Numbered from the stretch's first letter, positions 27,328 to 35,977 are shown. The stretch is DNA of 64,000 nucleotides from Campylobacter sp. CN_NE2 (GCF_027797465.1 NZ_CP115608.1:186001-250000), one strand, 5' to 3'. A program made the numbers and translations. Notes: a model not told the origin generated them from the sequence alone.

Positions 27328-28059
27328 TTGAAAAGATTGATTTTAGCTTTTTTATTTTTATTTGGAATTAGTGCAAATGCGGCGGAATTTAGTATGCCGA
27401 CTTACGAATCTCCGCTTTTAGAAGTCGAAGATGGCTACGCAACCATAATGAATAGCTCAGACATCGCAGTCGGAAGTAGTGGCGTGGTAATGCATAAATT
27501 TGCAAACGGCGATCGCTCGATCGTCGCAAGGGCAGTTGTAGCCGAAAAAATGGGAAATTTAGCCAAAGTTAGATTTGAAGTTTTTGATTCGCTAGAACAA
27601 AAAGCGCTTCCTTTGCCAAAAGTTTTGCCTTCACAAGGCGATACCGTGATTTTAAATTTTTTATATAACAGAGCTTTGCTTGTCGTGCCAAATGCCGAAA
27701 TTTACGAGCAAATCGTTGCGGCGTTTCCAAATATCACTTTTATTCACCCTGATCTTGCAGGAGCGCATTTGAGTTATAATTTCAAACCAAATCCAAGCAG
27801 AGATGATTTTAGAAAAATGTGTTCAAACAACGCAGCAGGGCTTATTTTTATCGCATTAGATAAAGAGAGTTTATTTGCTGATTGTGGCAGTTTCGAGCCA
27901 CTTAAAACTTTTGCTAGTGGCGAAGTAAGCTACTATCAAATTCCGTTTTACTCACGCGTAGGTAAGATTGATACTATGTTTTTTGATGTTTTAAACGGAC
28001 AAATCAACGACTATGACAGACATTATAGATACCTTTTAGGACAAAAAAGTGGAAACTAA
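27328..28059 (+). CDS. PgbA/PgbB-like exported protein (plasminogen-binding N-terminal domain)
   Basis: A 243-residue exported protein with a signal peptide (MKRLILAFLFLFGISANA). The rest matches, from memory of the family, the N-terminal domain of Helicobacter plasminogen-binding proteins PgbA/B: SPLLEVEDGYATI, SGVVMHKFANGDRSIVARA and LNFLYNRALLVVPN. The C-terminal lysine-rich plasminogen-binding repeats of the Helicobacter proteins are absent, so host binding should not be assumed. The start is TTG after AGGAG. It overlaps glcD by 11 nt, so the two are translated together. Confidence 0.8.
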   Translation: MKRLILAFLFLFGISANAAEFSMPTYESPLLEVEDGYATIMNSSDIAVGSSGVVMHKFANGDRSIVARAVVAEKMGNLAKVRFEVFDSLEQKALPLPKVLPSQGDTVILNFLYNRALLVVPNAEIYEQIVAAFPNITFIHPDLAGAHLSYNFKPNPSRDDFRKMCSNNAAGLIFIALDKESLFADCGSFEPLKTFASGEVSYYQIPFYSRVGKIDTMFFDVLNGQINDYDRHYRYLLGQKSGN

Positions 28060-29428
28060 ACATATAAATTTTTTTACAGATTTACTAGGTAGCGATAACG
28101 CATATTTCGACAAAGCGCACAAACTTGCGTATTGCTATGATGCGACTAGAAAACGCTACGAGCCAGACGGTGTGCTTTTTCCGCGAAATGAAGATGATGT
28201 TAGCAAAATTTTAAAATATTGCAACGATAATAAAATCATTATTATACCGCGTGGGGCAGGAAGTGGCTTTACAGGCGGTAGTCTAGCGCATAACGGCGGT
28301 GTGGTTTTAGCTTTTGAAAAGCACATGAATAAAATTTTAGAAATCGACATGGAAAATATGGTCGCAGTCGTGCAACCGGGCGTTATAAATATGGATTTGC
28401 AAAAAGCCGCTATGGAAAAAGGGCTTTTTTATCCGCCTGATCCTGCTAGTGAAAATTACAGCACACTTGGCGGAAATGTCGCCGAAAATTCAGGCGGCAT
28501 GAGAGCTGCAAAATACGGCATTACAAAAGACTATGTTATGGCGCTTCGTGCCGTGCTTCCAAACGGCGATATTATTAGAGCTGGCAAACGCACCATAAAA
28601 GATGTCGCAGGATACAATGTCGCAGGAATTTTAATCGCTAGTGAAGGCTCACTTGCCGTTATAACCGAAATCACGCTAAAACTTCTTTCAAAGCCAAAAT
28701 TCAAAAAAACCGCAATGGGCGTTTTTCCTAGCGTGGAAGCCGCTATGAACGCCGTTTATAAGACTATGGCAGCAGGAGTTACCCCTGTGGCGATGGAATT
28801 TTTGGATAATCTTAGCATAAAAGCAGTCGAGCAAAAATTTAATAAAGGTTTGCCTGTAAATGCCGGGGCGATTTTGATTACCGATGTTGATGGAAATTTG
28901 CAAGAGCAAATCGAGCAGGACCTAAGCGTCATCGAGCGAGTTTTTAAAGAAAACGGAGCCAGTGAATTTATCACTGCAAAAAATGAAACCGAGAGCGCAA
29001 ATTTGTGGTTTGCAAGGCGAAATTGTTCGCAGTCGATTACCTGCTATGGCTCGTTAAAACTAAACGAAGATATAACCGTGCCACGCTCAAAACTTCCTGA
29101 ACTTTTGCACCAAATTCGCCAAATTTCCGATAAATATGGCGTTACGACGCCATGCTTCGGGCATACAGGAGATGGAAATGTCCATACAAATGTAATGGTC
29201 GATAAAAATAACGAAGATGAAGTAAAACGCGGATACAGCGCTATTGAAGAGATTTTTAAAGCGGCTGTTGATTTGGGCGGGACGCTTTCGGGCGAACACG
29301 GCATAGGAATCTCAAAAGCCCCGTATATGGGCTTAGCATTTAGCGATGCCGAAATGGAACTTTTTAGAACGATAAAAAAGGCTTTTGATCCGAACAACAT
29401 ATTAAACCCAAACAAAATGGGGCTTTAA
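28049..29428 (+). CDS. glcD: FAD-linked oxidase, glycolate/D-lactate dehydrogenase GlcD-like
   Basis: A 459-residue VAO/GlcD flavoprotein. The FAD-binding domain shows IIIPRGAGSGFTGGSLAHNGGVV, the PPDPAS segment, TLGGNVAENSGGMRAAKYG, and DVAGYNVAGILIASEGSLAVITEITLKL. The C-terminal half has PCFGHTGDGNVHTNV and SGEHGIGISK, which hold flavin- and metal-site residues. It oxidises a 2-hydroxy acid, but glycolate, D-lactate and 2-hydroxyglutarate cannot be separated by sequence. No glcE/glcF partner is adjacent. The start is GTG 28049 with AGGAC upstream, overlapping the PgbA-like gene. Confidence 0.9.
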   Translation: METKHINFFTDLLGSDNAYFDKAHKLAYCYDATRKRYEPDGVLFPRNEDDVSKILKYCNDNKIIIIPRGAGSGFTGGSLAHNGGVVLAFEKHMNKILEIDMENMVAVVQPGVINMDLQKAAMEKGLFYPPDPASENYSTLGGNVAENSGGMRAAKYGITKDYVMALRAVLPNGDIIRAGKRTIKDVAGYNVAGILIASEGSLAVITEITLKLLSKPKFKKTAMGVFPSVEAAMNAVYKTMAAGVTPVAMEFLDNLSIKAVEQKFNKGLPVNAGAILITDVDGNLQEQIEQDLSVIERVFKENGASEFITAKNETESANLWFARRNCSQSITCYGSLKLNEDITVPRSKLPELLHQIRQISDKYGVTTPCFGHTGDGNVHTNVMVDKNNEDEVKRGYSAIEEIFKAAVDLGGTLSGEHGIGISKAPYMGLAFSDAEMELFRTIKKAFDPNNILNPNKMGL

Positions 29429-29445
29429 GTTTTGTTTTGTAGATT

Positions 29446-29554
29446 GAAATGAGCCTAGCTTTTAAGCGATTGTTCGCTTTTACTTCGCTTCGCAGACACC
29501 AGTCTAGCTCAGCTCGTAAAAGCTCCAAAACGCTTAAAATCGTCGGCATTTGTA
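29446..29554. repeat. R1 palindromic element, copy c
   Basis: The arms (about 29446-29483 and 29516-29554) pair strongly through TTTTAAGCG / CGCTTAAAA and GCTTTTAC / GTAAAAGC, with internal mismatches. The 32-nt core at 29484-29515 is TTCGCTTCGCAGAC, a short loop, then TCTAGCTCAGCTC, almost the same as copy b. It begins 17 nt after the glcD stop. It is followed at once by the first CGTAGGG repeat. No open frame of interest lies in 29429-29774. Confidence 0.7.
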
Positions 29555-29574
29555 GTTCAAATTTAAATTTATAT

Positions 29575-29720
29575 CGTAGGGTGGGTATCCTTGCCCACCA
29601 TAATGTTCGTTAAATTTTTCGGTGGGCTGGACGCCCACCCTACGGTGCTGGTTTGAAACAATGATGAAATTTGATAAAAATATAAAATTTGGTGGGCAAG
29701 GATACCTACCCTACTGTGCT
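29575..29720. repeat. R2 repeats: CGTAGGGTGGG..GCCCACC units, copies 1-3
   Basis: Copy 1 (29575-29600, forward) and copy 2 (29621-29645, inverted) form a roughly 70-nt hairpin unit with CGTAGGGTGGG at both ends. Each copy is itself palindromic (GTGGG..CCCAC). Copy 3 (29691-29720, inverted) carries GGTGGGCAAGGATACCTACCCTAC, and both copy 2 and copy 3 are followed by ACGGTGCT. Similar GTAGGGTGGGC/GCCCACC motifs are, as far as I recall, widespread as REP/MITE-like intergenic repeats. There is no transposase here. Confidence 0.75.
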
Positions 29721-29774
29721 ACGGTGCTAATAATTAGACAAAAAATTACAAATATCCAAGTTAAAATATATTTT

Positions 29775-30380
29775 TTATTCATTAATTTCCTTTTTAAAAT
29801 TTTCTGGCGTATTTCCTTTTAAATTTAAAAGGAAAATCAAAACCAGAAAAAACAAACTTGCCTTTAAGTAAAAAGTTGTCATTTTTTCTCGTCTTTCTGG
29901 TTCTTTAAGTTTGTTTTCATAATCGTATTTTATGTAAATTATTCCATTTTTATCTTCGAGCTGTAATATTTCATCGTGGTAAAATAAAATAGCTGGTTCG
30001 CTGTAAATCTTAACTTTCTCGCCAATAAGTTTTGCGTAAATTTCGCGTTCACTTTTGCGAATTTGATAAAATTTATGATTTTTTTCATTTAAATCTAATC
30101 GCAAAGTCCCACCAGTGCCTTTTGCTTTATACCAAGCTGATTGTAAAATTCCTTCGTTTGTGTCGAGATTTTCAAGTCTTTTTGGATTGTAAGATAAATT
30201 ATCAAAATAATTTAATACTATCATATAAAGAAAACAACCGATTAAACCTAATGACATTATCGAAATTACGGAGCTAAAAACAGATTTTGGCTTTTTAAAA
30301 ACTCGGTAATAAAAAATCAAATAAATATAGCTATTTAGCCAACTGCTTCGTAAATTCAATTTTATCCTTTGAACTTTCAT
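29775..30380 (-). CDS. Unknown membrane protein between R2 repeats
   Basis: The function is not recognised. The 201-residue product has a basic N-terminus, a membrane helix at about 38-58 (VISIMSLGLIGCFLYMIVL), a periplasmic or extracytoplasmic domain of about 110 residues, and a second helix at about 170-188. The domain contains GTGGTLRLDLNEKNHKFYQIRKSE and repeated Tyr/Glu/Lys stretches resembling a small beta-sandwich, but no family is clear. It is flanked on both sides by R2 repeat units, runs opposite to glcD and rbn, and has no same-strand neighbour. This suggests an accessory gene. Confidence 0.55.
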   Translation of the reverse strand: MKVQRIKLNLRSSWLNSYIYLIFYYRVFKKPKSVFSSVISIMSLGLIGCFLYMIVLNYFDNLSYNPKRLENLDTNEGILQSAWYKAKGTGGTLRLDLNEKNHKFYQIRKSEREIYAKLIGEKVKIYSEPAILFYHDEILQLEDKNGIIYIKYDYENKLKEPERREKMTTFYLKASLFFLVLIFLLNLKGNTPENFKKEINE

Positions 30381-30434
30381 ATTTTTAACTCTGAAATTCT
30401 ATCACATTTAACTAGATTTATACTTAAATGGTAT

Positions 30435-30540
30435 CGTAGGGTGGGCATCCTTGCCCACCACAATGGTTAATTAAGATATTAAAAATGAAAATTTAATAAA
30501 TGCAAAAATTTGGCTAAGAAGGATACCTACTTTACGGTGC
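30435..30540. repeat. R2 repeat unit, copies 4-5
   Basis: Forward copy CGTAGGGTGGGCATCCTTGCCCACCA at 30435-30460 is followed about 50 nt later by a decayed inverted copy (30511-30540, GGCTAAGAAGGATACCTAC, then TTTACGGTGC). Together they make a unit of about 106 nt with terminal inverted repeats. The flank TATCGTAGGG and the CAATG/TAATG after the first copy match copy 1 at 29.57 kb. No gene is visible in 30381-30665. Confidence 0.7.
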
Positions 30541-30570
30541 TGAATTTTAAAAACTCTATCGGCGTTGTTA

Positions 30571-30603
30571 GATTGCCACTCTTGCTTCACTCGTTTGCAA
30601 TGA
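30571..30603. repeat. Decayed R3-like (GTCATTGCGAG family) unit
   Basis: GATTGCCACTC at one end and TTTGCAATGA at the other match the two ends of the R3 units at 41.4 and 62.7 kb, with a divergent centre. This is a likely old copy; the assignment is tentative. Confidence 0.35.
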
Positions 30604-30665
30604 TAAGCAAAAAATTTGCCAAATTCCCCAAATTTTAAGTAAAATTACAAAAAACAAAAGAGAAA

Positions 30666-31502
30666 ATGATGAAAAAGATTACAGAACTGCTAAATTCGCT
30701 AAAAAGCGCCCTTAAAGTCGCAAATGTTTATGATAAAAATATCATGCGATATGCTTCTAGCCTTAGTTTTCACACTATGCTTTCGCTACTTCCGATTTTA
30801 ATGGTATCTTTAAGCATTTTTATGCAAATGCCAAGTTTTAAGGCGTATTACGAAAAAATCAAAACATTTATATTTGCAAATTTGCTTCCTACGCACCAAG
30901 ACACGCTCTCATCGTATATCGAGCAGTTTTTGGCAAATAGTGTCGGGCTTGGTATCACGGGCTTCGCGGCGGTGATTTTTACTTCGGTTATGTTTTTTAG
31001 CGAATTTGAAGGGGTTATTTGCAATATTTCAGGGGCGAAAAAACGAAGCTTTTTTGCTAGTCTTAGCACTTACTGGACGCTTATGACACTAGCTCCCGTC
31101 GGGCTTGGCGGGTCGTTTTATGTAAGTGGCGTTTTGCAAAATTTGTTAAATCAAACCGAATTTACAAGGTGGATAAATTTACTAGCGATTTTGCCGTATC
31201 TTATCATTTGGGCGATTTTTGCGGTAACTTACGCCGTATCGATAAACCGCGAAATATCGGCAAAAGCGATAATGATAGCGTCGTTTATCACAAGCGTTTT
31301 TTGGTGGATTTTAAAAATTCTTTTCGTGCAGTATGTTTTTTATAACAAAACTTATCTTAGCATTTACGGCTCGTTTTCTGTGCTTTTGTTTTTCCTTTTG
31401 TGGATTTACATTAGCTGGATTTTGTTTTTATACGGCGTGAAAGTTTGTGTGTTTTTAAACGATAAAAAAGATAGGCAAGAAGCCGAGCAAGGCACAAAGT
31501 AG
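30666..31502 (+). CDS. YihY/BrkB-family inner-membrane protein
   Basis: A 278-residue YihY/UPF0761 protein, once misnamed ribonuclease BN. About six membrane helices are present with the family's N-terminal YASSLSFHTMLSLLPILMV, then LLPTHQ, and the central FFSEFEGVICNISG and SFYVSGV segments. Its molecular role is unknown; links to envelope functions have been proposed. ATG 30666 and ATG 30669 are both possible starts, as the upstream AAAAGAGA is close. The 3' end overlaps the convergent comEC-like gene by 48 nt. Confidence 0.85.
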   Translation: MMKKITELLNSLKSALKVANVYDKNIMRYASSLSFHTMLSLLPILMVSLSIFMQMPSFKAYYEKIKTFIFANLLPTHQDTLSSYIEQFLANSVGLGITGFAAVIFTSVMFFSEFEGVICNISGAKKRSFFASLSTYWTLMTLAPVGLGGSFYVSGVLQNLLNQTEFTRWINLLAILPYLIIWAIFAVTYAVSINREISAKAIMIASFITSVFWWILKILFVQYVFYNKTYLSIYGSFSVLLFFLLWIYISWILFLYGVKVCVFLNDKKDRQEAEQGTK

Positions 31503-32777
31503 GGCAAAATTTTTAAATTTTATCGCTAAGATTGCAGATAAATTTGCCATCACAAAAAGCCACAGCGGAATTTGCGTTTTATAAATACTAAGCGAAAATT
31601 CCAAAAAATTTAGCAGATATTCATCAAAAATATATCCCACGCCAAAAATATGCAAAACTACGCTTAATGGATAAAAAATAATAAATGTGTAGCTTATAGG
31701 CACGACTGAAATTTGAAGTGGGGTAAGGGTAGAGAAAAAATAATAAACAGGCACATTCATACAAAGCCAAACAAAAAGATTAAAAAAAATCAAGTGAGCA
31801 AAAAGTCCGAATTTATCCTTAAAATGCTTAACATAAATGAAAATAAAAAGCACTCCCATACACGAAAAATAAAATCCGATAGAAAAAGCTAAATGCGGAA
31901 ATAGCGCAATCAAAAAGGCAATAGTGATAAAAAGTGTTGCAAAATTTATGATTTTAAAATTTCGCATTAAAAGGAAAAACCCCACAAACGCCATAGCAAG
32001 GCTTCTAAGGAAACTTGGCGTGAAATCAAGCACCAAAAGATAAAAACTCATCAAAATAAAAACAAAAATGCTAATGTCAAAATTCACGCTTCGATACGGA
32101 AAATAGCGTTTTTGAAAGAATTTATAAACGGGCTTAAAAATAAAAAAACAAATTCCAAAAATAATGCCTAAATGAAATCCGCTAATGGCGATAATGTGCG
32201 CGATTCCCCAGTTTGTAACATTTACGCGAAGTTCCCTTGAAATGGGCGTTGCGAAATATAACGCCGAGTAAAGCTCTTGCATTTTTGAATTTTGGTGTTG
32301 GGCGGTTATAAAATTTATCGCATTTTGTTTTAAATTTGCGAATTTGTTTTTAAAATTTGACGAATTTTGCATGGTCTCTGCCGAATTTCGCTCCGAATTT
32401 GGCGAATTTTCAAATTTTGGTTTTAGTTTAAAACTTGGCATATAAAATCGTTTTTTTACAAAATCGATAAATTTAACATTTTGCGTGATAACGCCGATAT
32501 TTAGATACTTTGCGCCGTTGGTTTTAAAATCTTTTTTGGTAGTGGTGTAAAACTCAAATTCGCTAGTTTTAAGGCGCAAAACTTGGTAGCTTCTGCCCTT
32601 AGCATTTGTTTTTTCATAATTTTGCAAAATTTGCGCATTATAAAATCTATATTTTTGAGATTTAAATTCATAAAAATCTTTATAACAAAAGCCCAAATTT
32701 AAGATAAAAACAGATAACGCAAAAAGCAAAAACAACAAAATTTCCCGTTTGTTTTCAAAAATTTCAAGCTTTTTCAT
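31455..32777 (-). CDS. comEC: ComEC/Rec2-like DNA-uptake channel protein
   Basis: A 440-residue ComEC/Rec2 homologue, the inner-membrane channel for single-stranded DNA in natural transformation. An N-terminal OB-like region is followed by the competence domain with the hallmark GIAHIIAISGFHLGI (about 213-227). TPSFLRSLAMAFVGFFLL and about ten helices follow. The C-terminal metallo-beta-lactamase domain of larger ComEC proteins is absent, as in other epsilonproteobacteria. ATG 32777 lies only 6 nt after a TATAAT box on the same strand, so its mRNA may be leaderless; no ribosome site is seen. Confidence 0.88.
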   Translation of the reverse strand: MKKLEIFENKREILLFLLFALSVFILNLGFCYKDFYEFKSQKYRFYNAQILQNYEKTNAKGRSYQVLRLKTSEFEFYTTTKKDFKTNGAKYLNIGVITQNVKFIDFVKKRFYMPSFKLKPKFENSPNSERNSAETMQNSSNFKNKFANLKQNAINFITAQHQNSKMQELYSALYFATPISRELRVNVTNWGIAHIIAISGFHLGIIFGICFFIFKPVYKFFQKRYFPYRSVNFDISIFVFILMSFYLLVLDFTPSFLRSLAMAFVGFFLLMRNFKIINFATLFITIAFLIALFPHLAFSIGFYFSCMGVLFIFIYVKHFKDKFGLFAHLIFFNLFVWLCMNVPVYYFFSTLTPLQISVVPISYTFIIFYPLSVVLHIFGVGYIFDEYLLNFLEFSLSIYKTQIPLWLFVMANLSAILAIKFKNFALLCALLGFLPIFFIV

Positions 32778-32783
32778 TGTGAA

Positions 32784-32818
32784 ATTATAGCAACTTTTAA
32801 TCGCCATTTAGCTATAAT
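32784..32818. promoter_or_regulatory. Divergent comEC / ppk promoters
   Basis: TATAAT on the minus strand (32789-32784) faces comEC and TATAAT on the plus strand (32813-32818) faces ppk, with 23 nt between them. The ppk box is 35 nt before its ATG with AAAGGAT at 32841. The comEC box ends 6 nt before its ATG, placing the expected transcript start at or beside the start codon. Confidence 0.55.
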
Positions 32819-32852
32819 AATGGAATTTAAAAATTGATAAAAAGGATAAAAA

Positions 32853-34934
32853 ATGGCTGAAAAACAAAGTATTTTTATAAATAGAGAGCTTTCGTGGTTG
32901 CGTTTTAATTCGCGTGTTTTAGCGCAATGCAACAAAGATATTCCGTTAATCGAAAAGCTTAAATTTTTGGCTATTTACAGCACAAATTTAGATGAATTTT
33001 ATATGATTAGGGTTGCAGGTCTTAAACAGCTTTTCACAGCCGGCGTCATCACAAGTGGGGACGATAAAATGACGCCATTAGAGCAGTTGCGTGAGATTAG
33101 AGAGTATTTAAACAAAGAGCAAAAAGAGCTTGAAGATCACTATTTTTTCACTAAACTTGAACTTGCCAAAAACGGCATTTTTATCAAAAATTACGATGAG
33201 CTTGATAAAAATTTAAAAGCTTCTGCTGATAAATTCTTTTTTGAGCAGATTATGCCGATTATTATCCCGATTGCAGTGGATTCGACGCACCCTTTCCCGC
33301 ACCTAAATAACCTTAGTTTTTCACTAGCTGTTAAACTTTGTGATAAACAAAACCCAGAAAGCATACATTTTGGTATGGTGCGAATTTCGCGTGTTTTGCC
33401 ACGATTTGTTCAGGTCGATAAAAGCGTTTATGTGCCGATAGATAGCCTGGTTCGTCGCCACGCAGAAGAGATTTTTCCGGGATTTAAACTTTTAAGTTCG
33501 GCTGCATTTAGGGTTACGCGAAATGCCGATATTACGATAGAAGAAGAAGAAGCAGATGATTTTATGATGATTCTTGAAGAGGGCTTGAAACTTCGCAGAA
33601 AAGGTGCTTTTGTGCGTTTGCAAATAGAAAAAAATGCAGACTCTGATCTAGTGGAATTTTTAAATTCGCATTTAAAAATTTTTCACAAAGATGTCTATGA
33701 ATACTCCGTTCCGCTTACGCTTGACGGGCTTTGGGAGATAGCAGGAAATAAGGATTTTTCCTTTCTAGCGCACCCACAATATCTGCAAAAAACGCTTCCG
33801 CCCTTTGATGAAAACACTTCGGTTTTTTCTACCATTGACAAAGAAGATGTGCTGATTTTTCACCCGTTTGAGAGCTTTGATCCCGTTCAAAAGCTCATAA
33901 AAGAAGCTTCTAGCGATCCAAAGGTGATTTCTATTCGTATGACGCTGTATCGCGTGGAGAAAAATTCGCCGATAGTGCAAAGCCTAATCGAAGCCGCTAG
34001 TAACGGCAAACAAGTAACCGTTATGGTTGAGTTAAAAGCTAGGTTTGATGAAGAAAACAATCTCCACTGGGCAAAAGCGTTAGAAAACGCAGGAGCGCAT
34101 GTGATTTACGGTATTACGGGCTTTAAAGTTCATGCAAAAGTTACGCAAATCATCAAAAAAGACGGCGGAAAGCTAAAATTTTATATACATTTGGCTACGG
34201 GAAATTACAATGGAAGCAGTGCAAAAATTTATACAGATGTTAGCTATTTTACAAGTAATGATATTTTCGCAAAAGATACGACGAATTTTTTCCATATACT
34301 TTCAGGATATAATAAAAATCGCAAACTCGATAAACTCTCAATGTCGCCAATGCAGATAAAAGAGCGACTTTTGAAAATGATAAAAGTCGAAGAAGGTAAA
34401 GGAAGCGAAGGCAGAATTATCGCTAAAATGAACGCTTTGGTTGATAGCGATATGATAAAAGCCCTTTGTAAGGCAAGTGCAGCAGGTGTTAAGATTGATT
34501 TGATAGTGCGTGGAATTTGCTGTTTGCGTCCCGGTATCAAAGGCGTTAGCGACAATATAAAAGTGATTTCGGTGGTAGGAAAATACCTAGAACACGCACG
34601 AATTTTTTATTTTAAACATAGTAGCCCTGGAATTTATATCGCAAGTGCGGACTGGATGCCACGAAACTTAGAACGCCGCTTGGAGCTGATGACGCCGATT
34701 TACAATGAAAATTTGCAAAATAAATTAAAAGAGATTATTAAACTTCAATTAAGCGATAATGTCCTTGCTTTCGAGCTTGGAAGCGATGGCGAATATACTA
34801 AAAAAGAGCCAAAAGAAAATGAAAGCGTGGTAAATTGCCACGAAGTTTTTGAAAACTACTACAACGAAATTTACAAAAATATCCGAAAACACGATTCTAG
34901 CGTTTTGGCAACAAAACTTTTAAAAGAGAGTTAA
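32853..34934 (+). CDS. ppk: Polyphosphate kinase 1
   Basis: PPK1 makes long-chain polyphosphate from ATP; in Campylobacter it affects stress survival and virulence. The 693-residue product has the N domain ([15 protein letters not shown]), head domain, and C1/C2 domains. The autophosphorylated histidine lies in [10 protein letters not shown], followed by [17 protein letters not shown]. The second conserved histidine is in [12 protein letters not shown], and [11 protein letters not shown] is near the end. It is full length. A strong intrinsic terminator follows the stop. Confidence 0.97.
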   Translation: MAEKQSIFINRELSWLRFNSRVLAQCNKDIPLIEKLKFLAIYSTNLDEFYMIRVAGLKQLFTAGVITSGDDKMTPLEQLREIREYLNKEQKELEDHYFFTKLELAKNGIFIKNYDELDKNLKASADKFFFEQIMPIIIPIAVDSTHPFPHLNNLSFSLAVKLCDKQNPESIHFGMVRISRVLPRFVQVDKSVYVPIDSLVRRHAEEIFPGFKLLSSAAFRVTRNADITIEEEEADDFMMILEEGLKLRRKGAFVRLQIEKNADSDLVEFLNSHLKIFHKDVYEYSVPLTLDGLWEIAGNKDFSFLAHPQYLQKTLPPFDENTSVFSTIDKEDVLIFHPFESFDPVQKLIKEASSDPKVISIRMTLYRVEKNSPIVQSLIEAASNGKQVTVMVELKARFDEENNLHWAKALENAGAHVIYGITGFKVHAKVTQIIKKDGGKLKFYIHLATGNYNGSSAKIYTDVSYFTSNDIFAKDTTNFFHILSGYNKNRKLDKLSMSPMQIKERLLKMIKVEEGKGSEGRIIAKMNALVDSDMIKALCKASAAGVKIDLIVRGICCLRPGIKGVSDNIKVISVVGKYLEHARIFYFKHSSPGIYIASADWMPRNLERRLELMTPIYNENLQNKLKEIIKLQLSDNVLAFELGSDGEYTKKEPKENESVVNCHEVFENYYNEIYKNIRKHDSSVLATKLLKES

Positions 34935-34939
34935 AAATT

Positions 34940-34968
34940 CTCGGTGTCGTTTTGACACCGAGTTTTTT
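34940..34968 (+). terminator. Rho-independent terminator of ppk
   Basis: A perfect 9-bp stem CTCGGTGTC / GACACCGAG with a 5-nt loop is followed by six T. It begins 6 nt after the ppk stop, which is a textbook layout. Confidence 0.93.
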
Positions 34969-35005
34969 ATGAAATTTGGACAGATTTTATTTGAAAAAGA
35001 AATTC

Positions 35006-35040
35006 GGGCGAATTTAAAGACCGCATTTATAAATTCGCCC
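35006..35040. repeat. Intergenic hairpin
   Basis: Perfect 11-bp arms GGGCGAATTTA (35006-35016) and TAAATTCGCCC (35030-35040) enclose a 13-nt loop, with no T tail. It lies between the ppk terminator and the end of the DUF2892 gene. The role is unknown. Confidence 0.5.
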
Positions 35041-35066
35041 AAATACAAAGAAAATGAGTTTCTCAT

Positions 35067-35115
35067 ATAGCAAATTTGGCTTACTAAGCATAAGCAAATT
35101 TGCCAAATTTGCTAT
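35067..35115 (-). terminator. Palindrome at the 3' end of the DUF2892 gene
   Basis: Perfect 14-bp arms ATAGCAAATTTGGC (35067-35080) and GCCAAATTTGCTAT (35102-35115) with a 21-nt loop. The right arm covers the stop codon of the small gene at 35112. It probably ends its transcript; the T tail is weak. Confidence 0.5.
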
Positions 35116-35294
35116 CTATTTAAAGAACATCGATTTAAAAAATAACACGCAGGGCAAAAGCCTGTAACACCGACTAAAATCGGAATTAAACCGATTAGGC
35201 TTAGCCAAGGATTGACAAAATATAGTCCTATCATCAGGGCTATGCCGATAATGATTTTGCTAATGCGTTTTTTCTTGCTTAAATTTGCTTTCAT
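35112..35294 (-). CDS. DUF2892 / YgaP-type small membrane protein
   Basis: A 60-residue membrane protein with two close helices (about 13-45) and the family ending GLIPILVGVTGFCPACYFLNR. This matches DUF2892, the membrane part often fused to rhodanese in YgaP. Here it stands alone with no rhodanese domain. The CPAC pair is typical for the family and could take part in thiol chemistry. The start is ATG 35294 with AAGGAT upstream. It lies between ppk and the poly-G promoter, pointing away from both. Confidence 0.8.
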   Translation of the reverse strand: MKANLSKKKRISKIIIGIALMIGLYFVNPWLSLIGLIPILVGVTGFCPACYFLNRCSLNR

Positions 35295-35444
35295 TTTTTA
35301 TCCTTTTGTTAAATTTTTTGAAATAATACAAAATTTGCTGATTTTAATCTGTGATAAGGTTACAAATAAAAAAGTTTTGTTTTTTGGGAAGTAAATTTTG
35401 TTTTATTTTTACTCAAATTTACTCAAATTTGCAAATTTTTTATC

Positions 35445-35487
35445 AAATTTAAGCAAATTCTTGGGGGGGGGAGGGGGGGGGTATAAT
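35445..35487 (+). promoter_or_regulatory. Poly-G phase-variable promoter cassette, copy 1
   Basis: The block AAATTTAAGCAAATTCTTG (35445-35463) runs into G9 (35463-35471), one A, G9 (35473-35481) and then TATAAT (35482-35487). The G tracts fill nearly all of the space between a -10 box and any -35 (TTCTTG at 35458 would give an 18-nt spacer). Slipped-strand changes would alter spacer length and promoter strength. The same 18-bp block with G13 recurs at 62961-63000. The transcript would lead into the gene at 35590. Confidence 0.7.
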
Positions 35488-35532
35488 AAGACTTTATTTT
35501 TTTGTCGACGAGAATTTCGTTAATTCTATTGT

Positions 35533-35562
35533 TTATTTGTAGGTATCCAAACCTACAAATAA
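35533..35562 (+). other. Hairpin in the 5' leader of the 35590 gene
   Basis: A perfect 12-bp stem TTATTTGTAGGT / ACCTACAAATAA with a 6-nt loop ATCCAA sits 27 nt before the ATG at 35590 and about 45 nt downstream of the TATAAT. It would form in the leader RNA and may affect stability or translation. No T run follows, so it is not a classical terminator. Confidence 0.5.
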
Positions 35563-35589
35563 TCGTTTATGTGATATTAGAGGTTCAAT

Positions 35590-35937
35590 ATGGCTTATTA
35601 TGACATGTGGGGAAATCGGTATGAAAAAGTTAGCAGTGGTGGAGGCATTCTTGGATTACTTCTCATAGTTGGTTTTATATGGCTTGTTTCAGGCGATAAC
35701 ACATCCTCGAATACACCGACAGATAACAAGGTTATCAAAAGTATAAATCTAAGCAATAGAGAAAAAACCATGCAAATCCAGCGAATTCTTATCAAAAACG
35801 GCTATAAGCTCAAAGCCGATGGCGTTTTTGGGAAAAAGACAATCAGCGCTGCAAAGAAATTTACTGGGCTAAATTCTGCGGATTTAAACACACTTTATAT
35901 TGCTGTTAAAAATAAAGCAGACGGCAAAAAGAATTAA
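35590..35937 (+). CDS. Membrane protein with C-terminal peptidoglycan-binding-like repeat
   Basis: A 115-residue protein with a short N-terminal segment and one membrane helix (about 19-35, GGILGLLLIVGFIWLVSG). After a Thr/Ser/Asn linker, residues about 57-88 (MQIQRILIKNGYKLKADGVFGKKTISAAKKF) match the PG_binding_1 repeat. Such modules bind murein or lie next to lytic enzymes. It is probably anchored in the inner membrane facing the periplasm. GAGG precedes the ATG. It is the first gene behind the poly-G promoter, so expression may switch on and off, and the next gene follows 40 nt later. Confidence 0.65.
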   Translation: MAYYDMWGNRYEKVSSGGGILGLLLIVGFIWLVSGDNTSSNTPTDNKVIKSINLSNREKTMQIQRILIKNGYKLKADGVFGKKTISAAKKFTGLNSADLNTLYIAVKNKADGKKN

Positions 35938-35977
35938 TATAGTATGATATTTTATTTTTTGTAAGAAAGGATATAAA

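Noticed and set aside
29575-30540. R2 repeats read as a CRISPR array.
   Set aside because: Copies alternate in orientation, spacers are unequal in length, and there are no cas genes or regular repeat-spacer spacing.
35463-35481. The poly-G runs could be sequencing or assembly artefacts.
   Set aside because: They occur twice behind the same unique block and both end on a proper -10 box. Exact lengths may still be uncertain, but the tracts themselves look real.
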